A DNA stretch of 30,960 bases, taken from the NCBI GenBank assembly GCA_964576715.1, contig CAZNWE010000051.1, positions 1-30,960 on the forward strand. Direction: 5' to 3'. A program made the position numbers and the translations under genes. The notes under the pieces are model-generated. The model had not been told where the DNA came from. It saw nothing but the letters and a program-made list of their open reading frames with translations, and made no database searches. The number at the start of each line of letters is the position of its first letter. Position 1 is the stretch's first letter. Origin of the DNA: SLRI01 sp964576715. Lineage in GTDB: Bacteria; Pseudomonadota; Alphaproteobacteria; Geminicoccales; Geminicoccaceae. Of the stretch, positions 1 to 7,371 are shown piece by piece.

Positions 1-1349
1 CGGTGGGTGAGGCCGCAGATCGCGAGGAGCGTGATGACGGCGCCGTTGTGCGGCAGGATGTCGAGGACGCCGGCGGCGACCGAGGTGACGCGGTGCAGGA
101 GCTCCGGCGCAATGCCGGCGGCCGCCCCCATGGCGACATAGGTCTCGCCCATGGTCGAGAGTGCGATGCTCATGCCGCCCGAGGCCGACCCGGTCATCGC
201 CGAGAGCAGGCTGACGCCGACGGCGAGCGAGATCAGCGGGTTGTCGCCGCCGAGATTGACGACGTTGTCCTGGATCAGCTGGAAGGCGGCAAGCGACGCG
301 ATCACGGCACCGAAGCCGACCAGGCTCGCGGTGTTGAAGATCGGCAGGAGCGACGCGTTGGCGCCGCTGTCGAGCGAGGCCTTGAGCCCGGTCAGCCGCG
401 GCCAGTTGAGGGCGATCAGGATCAGGGTCGAGAGCACGAGGGCGGCGATCACCGACCAGAGGCCGCGGACCTGGCTGATGTCGGTCGAGCCGAACCGCGG
501 CTCGGCCAGGAAGCTCGTGTCCAGCATCGGGATGATGACGCCGGTGAAGACGAAATTGAGGATGATGACCAGGACCAGCGGCAGGGCCGCGATCAGCGGG
601 CTCGGCAGGTCGCGCGGCGGGGTCTCGACCGGCACCTCCATGATGTCGAAGCCCTCGCCGGCGCTGCGCTCGCGAAGATCCTTGGTCGGGATAAAGGGCG
701 GTGCGTCGATTCCGGCATAGCCTTCCATGGCGAGCGCCTTGGCACGGTATTGCAGCCAGGCCATGCCGAGCAGCAGCATGATCAGCCCGGCCATGATGCC
801 GAGCCCGGGGGCGGCGAAGGCCGAGGTGCCGAAGAATGGCATCGGGATGGCGTTCTGGATCGCCGGCGTGCCGGGCAGCGCACTCATCGTGAAGGTGAAG
901 GCGCCCAAGGCAATGGTGCCGGGGATCAGCCGCTTCGGCAGGTCGGCCTTCCGGAACAGCGCATCGGCGATCGGGAAGACCGCGAAGGCCACGACGAAGA
1001 GCGAGACGCCGCCATAGGTCATGACGGCGCAGGCCAGCACCACGGCCAGGATCGCCTTGTCGTCGCCCAGAAGCTCGATGATCTTGTTGGCCAGGACCTC
1101 GGCACTGCCGGAATCCTCGATCAGCTTGCCGAAGATGGCGCCCAGGAGGAAGAGCGGGAAGAAGCTGGTGACGAAGCCACCGGTCGCCGCCATGAAGATC
1201 TGCGTGTAGGTCGCGAGGATCGGCAACTCGCCCGTCGCCATGACGGCGAGCAGCGCCAAGGCGGGGGCGAGGATCAAGAGGCTGATCCCGCGAAAGGCGA
1301 GGAACATCAACAGGACGAGGGCCAGGACGATGACCAGGATGCCGTACAT
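1..1349 (-). CDS. GntP-family permease, 3' end off the window
   Basis: Reading the minus strand from ATG at 1349 gives 449 residues with no stop before the window edge, so the C-terminus is missing. The protein is almost entirely hydrophobic helices. It carries segments typical of the GntP gluconate/organic-acid:H+ symporter family: an ASGGMSIAL stretch near residue 400, then LHRVTSVAAG and ILPHNGAVITLL near the visible end. Family members are about 440-480 residues, so little is lost. It begins 5 bases after the stop of the patatin gene, so the two form an operon. An AGGG about 9 bases upstream supports the start. Some GntP members carry 3-hydroxybutyrate, and the patatin partner suggests storage-polymer or hydroxyacid metabolism here, but the substrate is inferred. 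The next gene off the left edge would test this, for example a 3-hydroxybutyrate dehydrogenase. Confidence 0.85.
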   Translation of the reverse strand, partial: MYGILVIVLALVLLMFLAFRGISLLILAPALALLAVMATGELPILATYTQIFMAATGGFVTSFFPLFLLGAIFGKLIEDSGSAEVLANKIIELLGDDKAILAVVLACAVMTYGGVSLFVVAFAVFPIADALFRKADLPKRLIPGTIALGAFTFTMSALPGTPAIQNAIPMPFFGTSAFAAPGLGIMAGLIMLLLGMAWLQYRAKALAMEGYAGIDAPPFIPTKDLRERSAGEGFDIMEVPVETPPRDLPSPLIAALPLVLVIILNFVFTGVIIPMLDTSFLAEPRFGSTDISQVRGLWSVIAALVLSTLILIALNWPRLTGLKASLDSGANASLLPIFNTASLVGFGAVIASLAAFQLIQDNVVNLGGDNPLISLAVGVSLLSAMTGSASGGMSIALSTMGETYVAMGAAAGIAPELLHRVTSVAAGVLDILPHNGAVITLLAICGLTH

Positions 1350-1354
1350 GGCCG

Positions 1355-2500
1355 CTACCCTGCCTCGCGCTTTCTCGTCGGTGCCTTGCGGACCGGTTTC
1401 CTTGTCGGCTCAGGTGAGGCTAGCGGTGCCGCGTCCTTGTCGACCATGTCCTCGATGGCATCGACCGGCTTGAAGGTGTCGGCGAAGAGATCGTCGAGGT
1501 CGATGGTCTGCCGCTCACCCAGATCGTCGAAATGCTCGGCCAGCCAGGCATCGGCCCAGCCGCGGCCGCGCTCGAACAGGAAGGTCAAATATTCCCACTC
1601 GGCGTTGAGCTTGCTCGAGGCCTCGAGGTGCTGGACCTCGTCGGCGGTGTGGATGATGTGCAGGCGGATGTCGCGGTAGCGCTCGGTCTCGAGCCGCTCG
1701 GCCTCGATCAGCTGATGCAGCAGGTGGATCGAGCGCAGCTCCTTGACCAGGGCCGCGTTGAAGGTGATCTCGTTGACCCGGTTCATGATCTCGCGGGCCG
1801 AGCCCGGCAACGTGTCGCGGCGCATCGGGTTGATCTGGACGATGACGATGTCCCGGCAGGTCGGATCGTCGACCAGCGGGTAGAGGGCCGGGTTGCCGAT
1901 ATAGCCGCCGTCCCAGTAGGCCTCGCCATCGATCTCGACCGGCCTGAACATGAACGGCAGGCAGGCTGAGGCCATGACCGTGTCGACCGACAACTCGCCC
2001 GTCCGGAACACCCGCCCACGGCCGGTCCGCACATTGGTCGCGGCGACGAAGACCTTGAGGTTCGGGCAGGCATTGACCCGGTCGAAATCGATCGTCGCGG
2101 TGAGGAGATCGCGCAACGGGTTGATGTCGAACGGGTTGAACTGGCTGGGTGCGAGCACCCGGGTCAGCTGGTCGAAGAAATGATACATGGGCGAGGTCTC
2201 GAGGCTGTAATTCCCGGTCAGCCGATCCCACAGGCTGCGCTGGATCGGCGAGAAGCGGGCCCCGTCGCTGACCGCCTTCCAGAAGTCGTGCAGCGCCTGG
2301 CGCGCCTCGTCACGGTCGCCGTTGCGCAGCCCGTCGGCGAGCACCACGGCGTTCATCGCCCCGGCACTGGTGCCGCTCACCGCATTCAGCTGCAGCCGGT
2401 CGTCCTCGAGCAGACGATCGAGCACGCCCCAGGTCAAAGCGCCGTGCGAGCCACCGCCCTGCAGCGCCAGGTCCATCATCTTCCGCGCCATGCCGGCCAT
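1355..2500 (-). CDS. patatin-like phospholipase (DUF3734 type)
   Basis: A 381-residue serine acyl hydrolase of the patatin family, which cleaves acyl esters with a Ser-Asp dyad. The glycine-rich oxyanion loop is LQGGGSHGALTWG (residues 13-25), the nucleophile is S45 in GTSAG, and the catalytic Asp is D197 in YWDGGYIGNP. The C-terminal third (IHTADEVQHLEASSKLNAEW onward) is the extension found in DUF3734-containing bacterial patatins. No signal peptide is seen, so it is probably cytoplasmic. GGAGGG lies 7 bases before ATG 2500, which favours this start over the internal ATGs at codons 4, 8 and 9. The GntP permease follows 5 bases downstream. In alphaproteobacteria this subfamily often lies beside 3-hydroxybutyrate genes, so a role in polyhydroxyalkanoate or membrane-lipid turnover is plausible but inferred. 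The last 35 residues are a basic, low-complexity tail. Confidence 0.9.
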   Translation of the reverse strand: MAGMARKMMDLALQGGGSHGALTWGVLDRLLEDDRLQLNAVSGTSAGAMNAVVLADGLRNGDRDEARQALHDFWKAVSDGARFSPIQRSLWDRLTGNYSLETSPMYHFFDQLTRVLAPSQFNPFDINPLRDLLTATIDFDRVNACPNLKVFVAATNVRTGRGRVFRTGELSVDTVMASACLPFMFRPVEIDGEAYWDGGYIGNPALYPLVDDPTCRDIVIVQINPMRRDTLPGSAREIMNRVNEITFNAALVKELRSIHLLHQLIEAERLETERYRDIRLHIIHTADEVQHLEASSKLNAEWEYLTFLFERGRGWADAWLAEHFDDLGERQTIDLDDLFADTFKPVDAIEDMVDKDAAPLASPEPTRKPVRKAPTRKREAG

Positions 2501-2824
2501 CCCCTGCCCTCCATTGAAACGCGCCGGACTATGGTGCGCTGCAGCATGAATGGCAACACCGGATCGGCGCGCGACGAAGCGTCAAGCTGCGGTATTGGCC
2601 CACCCTCGGCCCAAGCGTGACCTGCTCTGACGGCACCGCCGCCGCAACCCGCCTCTGCTGAAATTCGGGAAAGTTAACACCAGCCAATGAGCAATAGGCC
2701 TTATCCCGGTATCGGCGTTTACCAAAGCCGTTAACACATCGATCCAGCATTGCCGGCATATGTGGCGAAGCGTTCGTGACGAACGTTCACCCTCGTCTTC
2801 GCATCACCATGAAGGTGATTTCAC
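2501..2824. promoter_or_regulatory. divergent intergenic region, patatin / glycosyltransferase
   Basis: This 324-base gap separates two divergent genes and should hold both promoters. It is less GC-rich than its flanks from about 2660 to 2760. Two copies of GTTAACAC (2673-2680 and 2730-2737) lie 57 bases apart in the same orientation. An inverted repeat, CGTTCG-TGA-CGAACG, occupies 2771-2785, about 40 bases before the glycosyltransferase start. AAGGTG at about 2813 serves that gene as ribosome binding site. I could not place a convincing -35/-10 pair, and I see no believable small gene. Confidence 0.5.
2771..2785. repeat. inverted repeat, possible operator
   Basis: CGTTCG and CGAACG are perfect 6-base arms separated by TGA. 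The site lies upstream of the glycosyltransferase gene. It is too short for a terminator and has no T-run, so an operator half-site pair is the simplest reading. No cognate regulator is visible. Confidence 0.35.
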
Positions 2825-3610
2825 ATGGCCCGCGTCAATTTACACGGCATCCCGGTCGACAGCGTCGACAGTGAAGATACAGTGCTCGACACGATGCTTG
2901 CCCGGCTCGGTGGCGGGCAACCCTTCCTGCTCTCCTTCGTCAACCCGGCGGCCTGGGCGATCAGCCGCCGCGACCCCGACTATGTCGGCATGCTGCGCCG
3001 CTTCGATCTTGTCCTGCCGGACGGGATCGGCGTCGCCTGGGCGCTCCGCCGGCTGCACGACCCGCGCGCCGAGCGGATCAGCTTCGACGCTTCATCGCTC
3101 TATCTGCCGCTGTTCGAGGTGCTCGACGGCAGACGTGCTTCGGTGTTCGTCACGGGCGCCGGCCCGGGTGTCGCCGGGCGCGCGATGGAGCGGATGCGCG
3201 CCGAGTTCCCCAACATCGACTATCGCGGCTACCGTGACGGCTTTCAGGACCGGCCTGCGTTGCGCACGGCGATCAAGGCCGCAGCACCCGATGTGCTACT
3301 CTGTGGCATGGGCGTTCCCCACCAGGAGCGCTTCATCCTGTCGCTCAAGAACGACGGCTTCAACGGCATCATGATCAGCTGCGGCGGCTTCATCGATCAA
3401 CTAGCTGAGGCCGAGCGCTATTATCCCGCCTGGATCGACAAGCTCGAGCTGCGCTGGGCCTGGCGCATGTACCGCGAACCACGCCGGCTTTGGCGCCGCT
3501 ATCTGATCGACTACTGGCCGTTCGTCCTGGCGACACTGCCGGATGTCTTGCGCCGCCGGCTGCTCGGCACACCGATCCGCTTGCCCGTCGAGCGCCCCGG
3601 CCTGCCCTGA
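2825..3610 (+). CDS. WecG/TagA/CpsF family glycosyltransferase (GT26)
   Basis: A 261-residue GT26 glycosyltransferase, a family that adds N-acetylmannosaminuronic acid, N-acetylmannosamine or related sugars to lipid-linked glycans at the inner face of the cytoplasmic membrane. The hallmarks are all present: FVNP (38-41), the DGIGV loop with the proposed catalytic-base Asp at D66, GMGVPHQE (161-168) and GGFIDQLA (187-194). A basic and aromatic C-terminus (about 205-247) resembles the membrane-associating appendage of the family. AAGGTG precedes ATG 2825 at good spacing. The gene stands alone: no other exopolysaccharide or lipid-carrier gene lies beside it, so its acceptor cannot be deduced. 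It converges on pcm, with 75 bases between the two stops. Confidence 0.92.
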   Translation: MARVNLHGIPVDSVDSEDTVLDTMLARLGGGQPFLLSFVNPAAWAISRRDPDYVGMLRRFDLVLPDGIGVAWALRRLHDPRAERISFDASSLYLPLFEVLDGRRASVFVTGAGPGVAGRAMERMRAEFPNIDYRGYRDGFQDRPALRTAIKAAAPDVLLCGMGVPHQERFILSLKNDGFNGIMISCGGFIDQLAEAERYYPAWIDKLELRWAWRMYREPRRLWRRYLIDYWPFVLATLPDVLRRRLLGTPIRLPVERPGLP

Positions 3611-3685
3611 TCGAAGGCTCGGCGATCGCCGCGGGCGGACCCTGACGGGCCGCCGAGAACGTTCGGGCGGGCGCCATGCCGGCAA

Positions 3686-4348
3686 TCAGACCGGCGGTGC
3701 GCCGCCGGTGAGCGGAACGAAGGCCACCGGCAGGGTGCGTCGTTGGTGCAGCCCGCCGGCCTCGTCCTTGTCGATCAGCAGAAGCTCTTGGCCGTGGCGC
3801 CGTCCGACCGGAATGACCAGACGGCCGCCGGGCGCCAGTTGCTCGAGCAGGGCGCTCGGGACCTGCTCCGGGGCGGCGGTGGCAATGATCCGATCGAAGG
3901 GGGCAAGTTCGGGTAGACCGCCATGGCCGTCTCGGGCATGGACATGCACCATGTCGTAGCCGAGCTCGGCCAGCGTCCGTTTGGCCGCTGCGGCCAGCTC
4001 TGGGACGATCTCGATGGTCTCGACCAAGGCCCCGAGCTCCGCCAGCACGGCTGCCTGATAGCCGCAACCGGCGCCGATCTCGAGAACTCGCTGACCGACA
4101 TGCACGTCGAGCAGATCGGTCATGAAGGCGACGATGAACGGCTGCGAGATCGTCTGCCCGTGGCCGATCGGCAAGGGATGGTCGCCACAGGCGAATGCCC
4201 GCTCGGCCTCCGGCACGAAGCGCTCGCGCGGCACCCGGCGCATGGCGTCGAGCACCCGCTGGTCGATCTGGCGGCGGCCGAGCGCCGGCCGGCAACTCGC
4301 GGCGTGTCGGTTGATCGTGGCCAGCATCTCCTCGATCGGCTCGCTCAT
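3686..4348 (-). CDS. pcm: protein-L-isoaspartate O-methyltransferase
   Basis: A 220-residue SAM-dependent methyltransferase that repairs isoaspartyl residues in damaged proteins (EC 2.1.1.77). Methyltransferase motif I is VLEIGAGCGYQAAVLAEL (88-105). The upstream PLPIGHGQTISQP (58-70) is the PCMT signature that positions the isoaspartyl substrate, and IATAAPEQVP and GGRLVIPVG follow as in the family. The frame stays open far upstream, but the extra N-terminus is Arg-rich and not family-like. ATG 4348, with GGAG 8 bases before it, gives the normal 210-220 residue length. It ends in the usual VPLTGG tail. The porin gene lies upstream on the same strand, 89 bases away, so they may be cotranscribed. 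Confidence 0.93.
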   Translation of the reverse strand: MSEPIEEMLATINRHAASCRPALGRRQIDQRVLDAMRRVPRERFVPEAERAFACGDHPLPIGHGQTISQPFIVAFMTDLLDVHVGQRVLEIGAGCGYQAAVLAELGALVETIEIVPELAAAAKRTLAELGYDMVHVHARDGHGGLPELAPFDRIIATAAPEQVPSALLEQLAPGGRLVIPVGRRHGQELLLIDKDEAGGLHQRRTLPVAFVPLTGGAPPV

Positions 4349-4437
4349 GGCGGCGGCTCCGCTTTGGTGTGCCCGTCGGCGGTGAGCGCAACGGTGCTCG
4401 ACGTAGCGCGAAGCGCCGGAGAACGGCAAGCCGGTCG

Positions 4438-5244
4438 TCAAAATCGCGCCGTGGCGCTCAGCACGACGCGGGCGTCGCAGGCATTGCTGCCGCCGAAGCA
4501 GTCGTCCTCGCCGAGATCGGTGTCGGTATAGCGGATCGCGAAGGCCAGCCTGCCGACCTCGACGATGGCGCCGATGCTCCAGTCGACATAATCCTCGAGC
4601 CCGGTCTGGCTGTTGCTCTCGAACCATTGCCGGCCGAGGCTCGCATCCAGGGTCACCGGGGCCGGCAGGTCGAACGGCAGGGTGTAGGCGAGGCGGCCGT
4701 CGACATAGTGCGAGCGGCCGGTCGAGCCCGAATAGTCCGGCGAGAAGGCGTAGCCGACCGAGCTCGTGAGGTTGTCCGTGAGCGCATGGCCCAGACGGCC
4801 GAAAAACTCCACATAGTCGTAGTCGAGCGAGCCGCGCGACCTGGGGTAGCGGTAGTAGGCGGCCCAGAGGTCCCAGTCGAAGCCGGTCTCGCCGACCGGG
4901 CCGTAGGCGCCGGCCGCGAGCTCGAGCTCGACCGGGCCGTCGCCCTCCTCGTCGAAATCGACGGTCGAGGCCCAGATCCCGGCATAGAGCGCCGTATCGC
5001 CATCGCCCAAGGGCAACGCCGCGGCGAGGCCGCCCTGGAGCGCCGGGTCATGGTCGCTCGAGGTGATGCCGCGGTCGACGTAGTCGGAAACGACCGCCAC
5101 CTCGCCGGAAAGGTCGAAGGGCCAGCCGGTCGCCGCGTCCTCCGCCGCGGCAGCACTGCCGGCGATGACGGCCATGATGGCCTGGCCGACGGAGCGGGAC
5201 GCAAGCCGTCCTGCGAAGAAGCGGCCGTAGAACGCCTGAACCAT
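4438..5244 (-). CDS. TorF-family putative outer-membrane porin
   Basis: A 268-residue predicted beta-barrel. After an N-terminal hydrophobic export segment (about 20-35, ending SAAAAED), the mature part opens with the family-typical LSGEVAVVSDYVDRGIT, then GGLAAALPLG and LYAGIWASTVDF. Alternating aromatic/hydrophobic strands follow, and the chain ends in phenylalanine, the usual signal for outer-membrane barrel assembly. This matches the TorF/Gcw_chp porin family, whose substrates are largely unknown. GAGGTGAG just upstream supports ATG 5244. An internal ATG at codon 24 would also give a plausible, shorter signal peptide. The Asp/Glu-rich loops, including an EDDCFGGSNAC cysteine pair near the C-terminus, suggest a cation-lined or disulfide-closed loop. 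Confidence 0.87.
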   Translation of the reverse strand: MVQAFYGRFFAGRLASRSVGQAIMAVIAGSAAAAEDAATGWPFDLSGEVAVVSDYVDRGITSSDHDPALQGGLAAALPLGDGDTALYAGIWASTVDFDEEGDGPVELELAAGAYGPVGETGFDWDLWAAYYRYPRSRGSLDYDYVEFFGRLGHALTDNLTSSVGYAFSPDYSGSTGRSHYVDGRLAYTLPFDLPAPVTLDASLGRQWFESNSQTGLEDYVDWSIGAIVEVGRLAFAIRYTDTDLGEDDCFGGSNACDARVVLSATARF

Positions 5245-5461
5245 CTGCTCACCTCGGTGTCGTATTGCACCGGTGGAACCCTTGCCAGAGCGTGGTGAAG
5301 GATCGGTTAAGCGTGGTGCCGATCAGGTGCGACCATGCATGGCGCCGCTTTGCGGCAAGGCATGAGCGAGCCGCTGGTCCCTTTGGACTTGACCATCCGG
5401 CCTCGAGGCTGTCCCATCATGGCAACGCCCGAGACGGGCAACACGCAAGGGAGCGAGCACC

Positions 5462-7183
5462 ATGACCACGGCAAAGCCAGCCAACCGCCTCCATCCCAAG
5501 GTCGGCGAGGCCTATGATCTCATGCAGCACGGCAAGCTCGATCGCCGCGGCTTCGTCAGGATCGCGGCTCTTCTGGGCGTCGGCGCAACCGCCGCCTACG
5601 CGATGGCGGGCCTGCCGAGCCCGGCCCTGGCGCAGGACACGATGCCGTTTCCCGAGCCCGAGGGCGAGCCGGTCAGTGGTGGCGTGCTGCGCGTCGGCAT
5701 GCTGGTGCAGCGGATGGACGACCCGGCCACCTTCAGCTGGACGGAGATGTCCAACCAGGCCCGGCACATCCTCGAATACCTCGCCATGACCGGCGTCGAC
5801 AACGTCACCCGGCCGATGCTCGCGGAGCGCTGGGAGGCCTCCGACGACCTCACCGTCTGGACCTTCCACCTGCGGCCCGGGGTCAAGTGGCACAACGGCG
5901 ACGACTTCACCGCCGAGGACGTCAGGTGGAACGTGGAGCGCTGGACCGACCCGGCCCTCGGCTCCTCCAATGTCGGCCTGTCGGCGATCTCGGCCATGGT
6001 CGACGACATCGACACCGGCGAGCTGAATGACGACGGCACGCCCAAGATCGAAAAGCGCCTGCGCGACGGGGCGATCGAGGTCGTCGACGACCTGACCATC
6101 CGCTTCACCTGCAAGCAGCCTGTTCTCTCCTTCCCCGAGGACTTGTACAACTACCCGACCGCGATCGCGCATCCGTCGTTCACGGCCCCCTTCTCCGACA
6201 ACCCGATCGGCACGGGACCCTTCACCCTCGTCGATCTTGCAGTGGGCGAGCGCTGCACGCTGCGCCGGGTCACCGAGATGACCAACGGCGAGCCGTTCGA
6301 CTACTGGGGCGGCGAGGTCTTCCTCGACGAGATCCACTACTACAATTTCGATTCGGAGAACCAGCTGGTCGCCTTCGCCGGCGGCGATGTCGATGCGATC
6401 TACAGCTTCGGTCACGAGCAGATGGCCTTCGCCGAGGCGCTCGACGGGCAGATCCTGCCGGCCAGGACAGCGCAGACGCTGGCGGTCCGCGTCCAGGTCG
6501 ACCAGGAGCCGTTCACCAACAAGACGCTCAGGCAGGCGATGCAGGCCGGCCTCGACCGCGCCCGCATCCGCGAGCTGGTGTTCGGCGAGGCCGGCGATGT
6601 CGGCGACGACTACCACGTGGCCCCGGTCCACCCCGAATGGTTCGAGCTGCCACCGCTGGAGCGCGACGTCGAGAAGGCCCGGGCGCTGCTCGCCGAGGCC
6701 GGCTATCCGGACGGGATCGACCTCACGGTCGACGTCGGCAACACCAACGGCGTCTGGCAGCAGTCGGTCTGCGAGGCGATGCGCGACCAGTGGCAGGAAT
6801 GCGGCATCCGCCTCAACATCAACGTGATGCCGAGCTCGCGTTTTTGGGAGATCTGGGACCAGACGCCGTTCGGCGCCACCTCCTGGACGCATCGCCCGCT
6901 CGGCACCATGGTGCTCTCGCTGGCCTATCGCGCCGGCGTGCCCTGGAACGAGAGCAACTACAGCAACCCGGCCTTCGAAGAGGCACTGAACCGGGCCGAA
7001 TCGATTCTCGACCCGGAGGCCCGCAGCGTCGTCATGGAGGAAGTGGAGCAGATCCTGCGCGACGACGCCTTCGTCTTCCTGCCGGTTTGGCAGCCGGTCT
7101 ACACCATCGCCAGTCACAACGTGCACGGCTTCCCCGCCCACCCGACCAACTACCACCAGTTCAACAAGGTCTGGCTCGGCTAG
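5462..7183 (+). CDS. ABC transporter substrate-binding protein, family 5, Tat-exported
   Basis: A 573-residue periplasmic binding protein of the peptide/opine/nickel class (SBP_bac_5). The N-terminus has a twin-arginine signal, RRGFVRIAA at 28-36, then a hydrophobic stretch and ALA before Gln58. A 27-residue leader before the RR is common in Tat SBPs of alphaproteobacteria. The mature protein shows GGVLRVGM, LAERWEASDDLTVWTFHLRPGVKWH (split across about 120-145), FTAEDVRWNVERW, NPIGTGPFTLVD and RQAMQAGLDR, all in family order. AAGGGAG supports ATG 5462. No permease or ATPase gene is adjacent, and a terminator-like structure follows, so it is an orphan receptor whose membrane partners must be elsewhere. 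The ligand is unknown. The DddP-like gene downstream is a hint only. Confidence 0.9.
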   Translation: MTTAKPANRLHPKVGEAYDLMQHGKLDRRGFVRIAALLGVGATAAYAMAGLPSPALAQDTMPFPEPEGEPVSGGVLRVGMLVQRMDDPATFSWTEMSNQARHILEYLAMTGVDNVTRPMLAERWEASDDLTVWTFHLRPGVKWHNGDDFTAEDVRWNVERWTDPALGSSNVGLSAISAMVDDIDTGELNDDGTPKIEKRLRDGAIEVVDDLTIRFTCKQPVLSFPEDLYNYPTAIAHPSFTAPFSDNPIGTGPFTLVDLAVGERCTLRRVTEMTNGEPFDYWGGEVFLDEIHYYNFDSENQLVAFAGGDVDAIYSFGHEQMAFAEALDGQILPARTAQTLAVRVQVDQEPFTNKTLRQAMQAGLDRARIRELVFGEAGDVGDDYHVAPVHPEWFELPPLERDVEKARALLAEAGYPDGIDLTVDVGNTNGVWQQSVCEAMRDQWQECGIRLNINVMPSSRFWEIWDQTPFGATSWTHRPLGTMVLSLAYRAGVPWNESNYSNPAFEEALNRAESILDPEARSVVMEEVEQILRDDAFVFLPVWQPVYTIASHNVHGFPAHPTNYHQFNKVWLG

Positions 7184-7222
7184 GCGTCGCCAGGTTCAGG
7201 CGAGAAGGCGTCCGCCCCGGCG

Positions 7223-7269
7223 GGCACCTTTTGCGTGGCGGCCGACGCGGGCGCAGGTGCCGTTTTTTT
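7223..7269 (+). terminator. putative intrinsic terminator after the family 5 SBP gene
   Basis: Arms GGCACC (7223-7228) and GGTGCC (7256-7261) are perfect complements. The enclosed bases can form a second small stem (GCGT/ACGC). The right arm is followed by G and seven Ts (7263-7269). The T-run in otherwise GC-rich DNA makes a Rho-independent terminator likely. It would separate transcription of the SBP gene from the DddP-like gene. Confidence 0.6.
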
Positions 7270-7371
7270 CGACAGCCACGTCCACTACCGGCAAGACACG
7301 GGCGGCAGACACCGGCGATACTCCGTTAGCGGTGGTGGGTCGTGCCCATTGCGGGCGCCGACGGAGGTGGC

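Noticed and set aside
3..1679. A 558-codon plus-strand open frame rich in Arg, Asp, Glu and Gly
   Set aside because: It is antisense to the GntP permease and patatin genes, both of which have clear family motifs. Its composition is that of a GC-rich shadow frame.
2718..2737. A possible CtrA site (TTTA...TTAA) upstream of the glycosyltransferase gene
   Set aside because: The half-site spacing is 9 rather than 7 and the left half is imperfect.
7342..7371. A GTG start ten codons upstream for the DddP-like gene
   Set aside because: The ATG at 7372 has GGAGG at close spacing, and the extra residues (Gly/Ala-rich) look like leader DNA.
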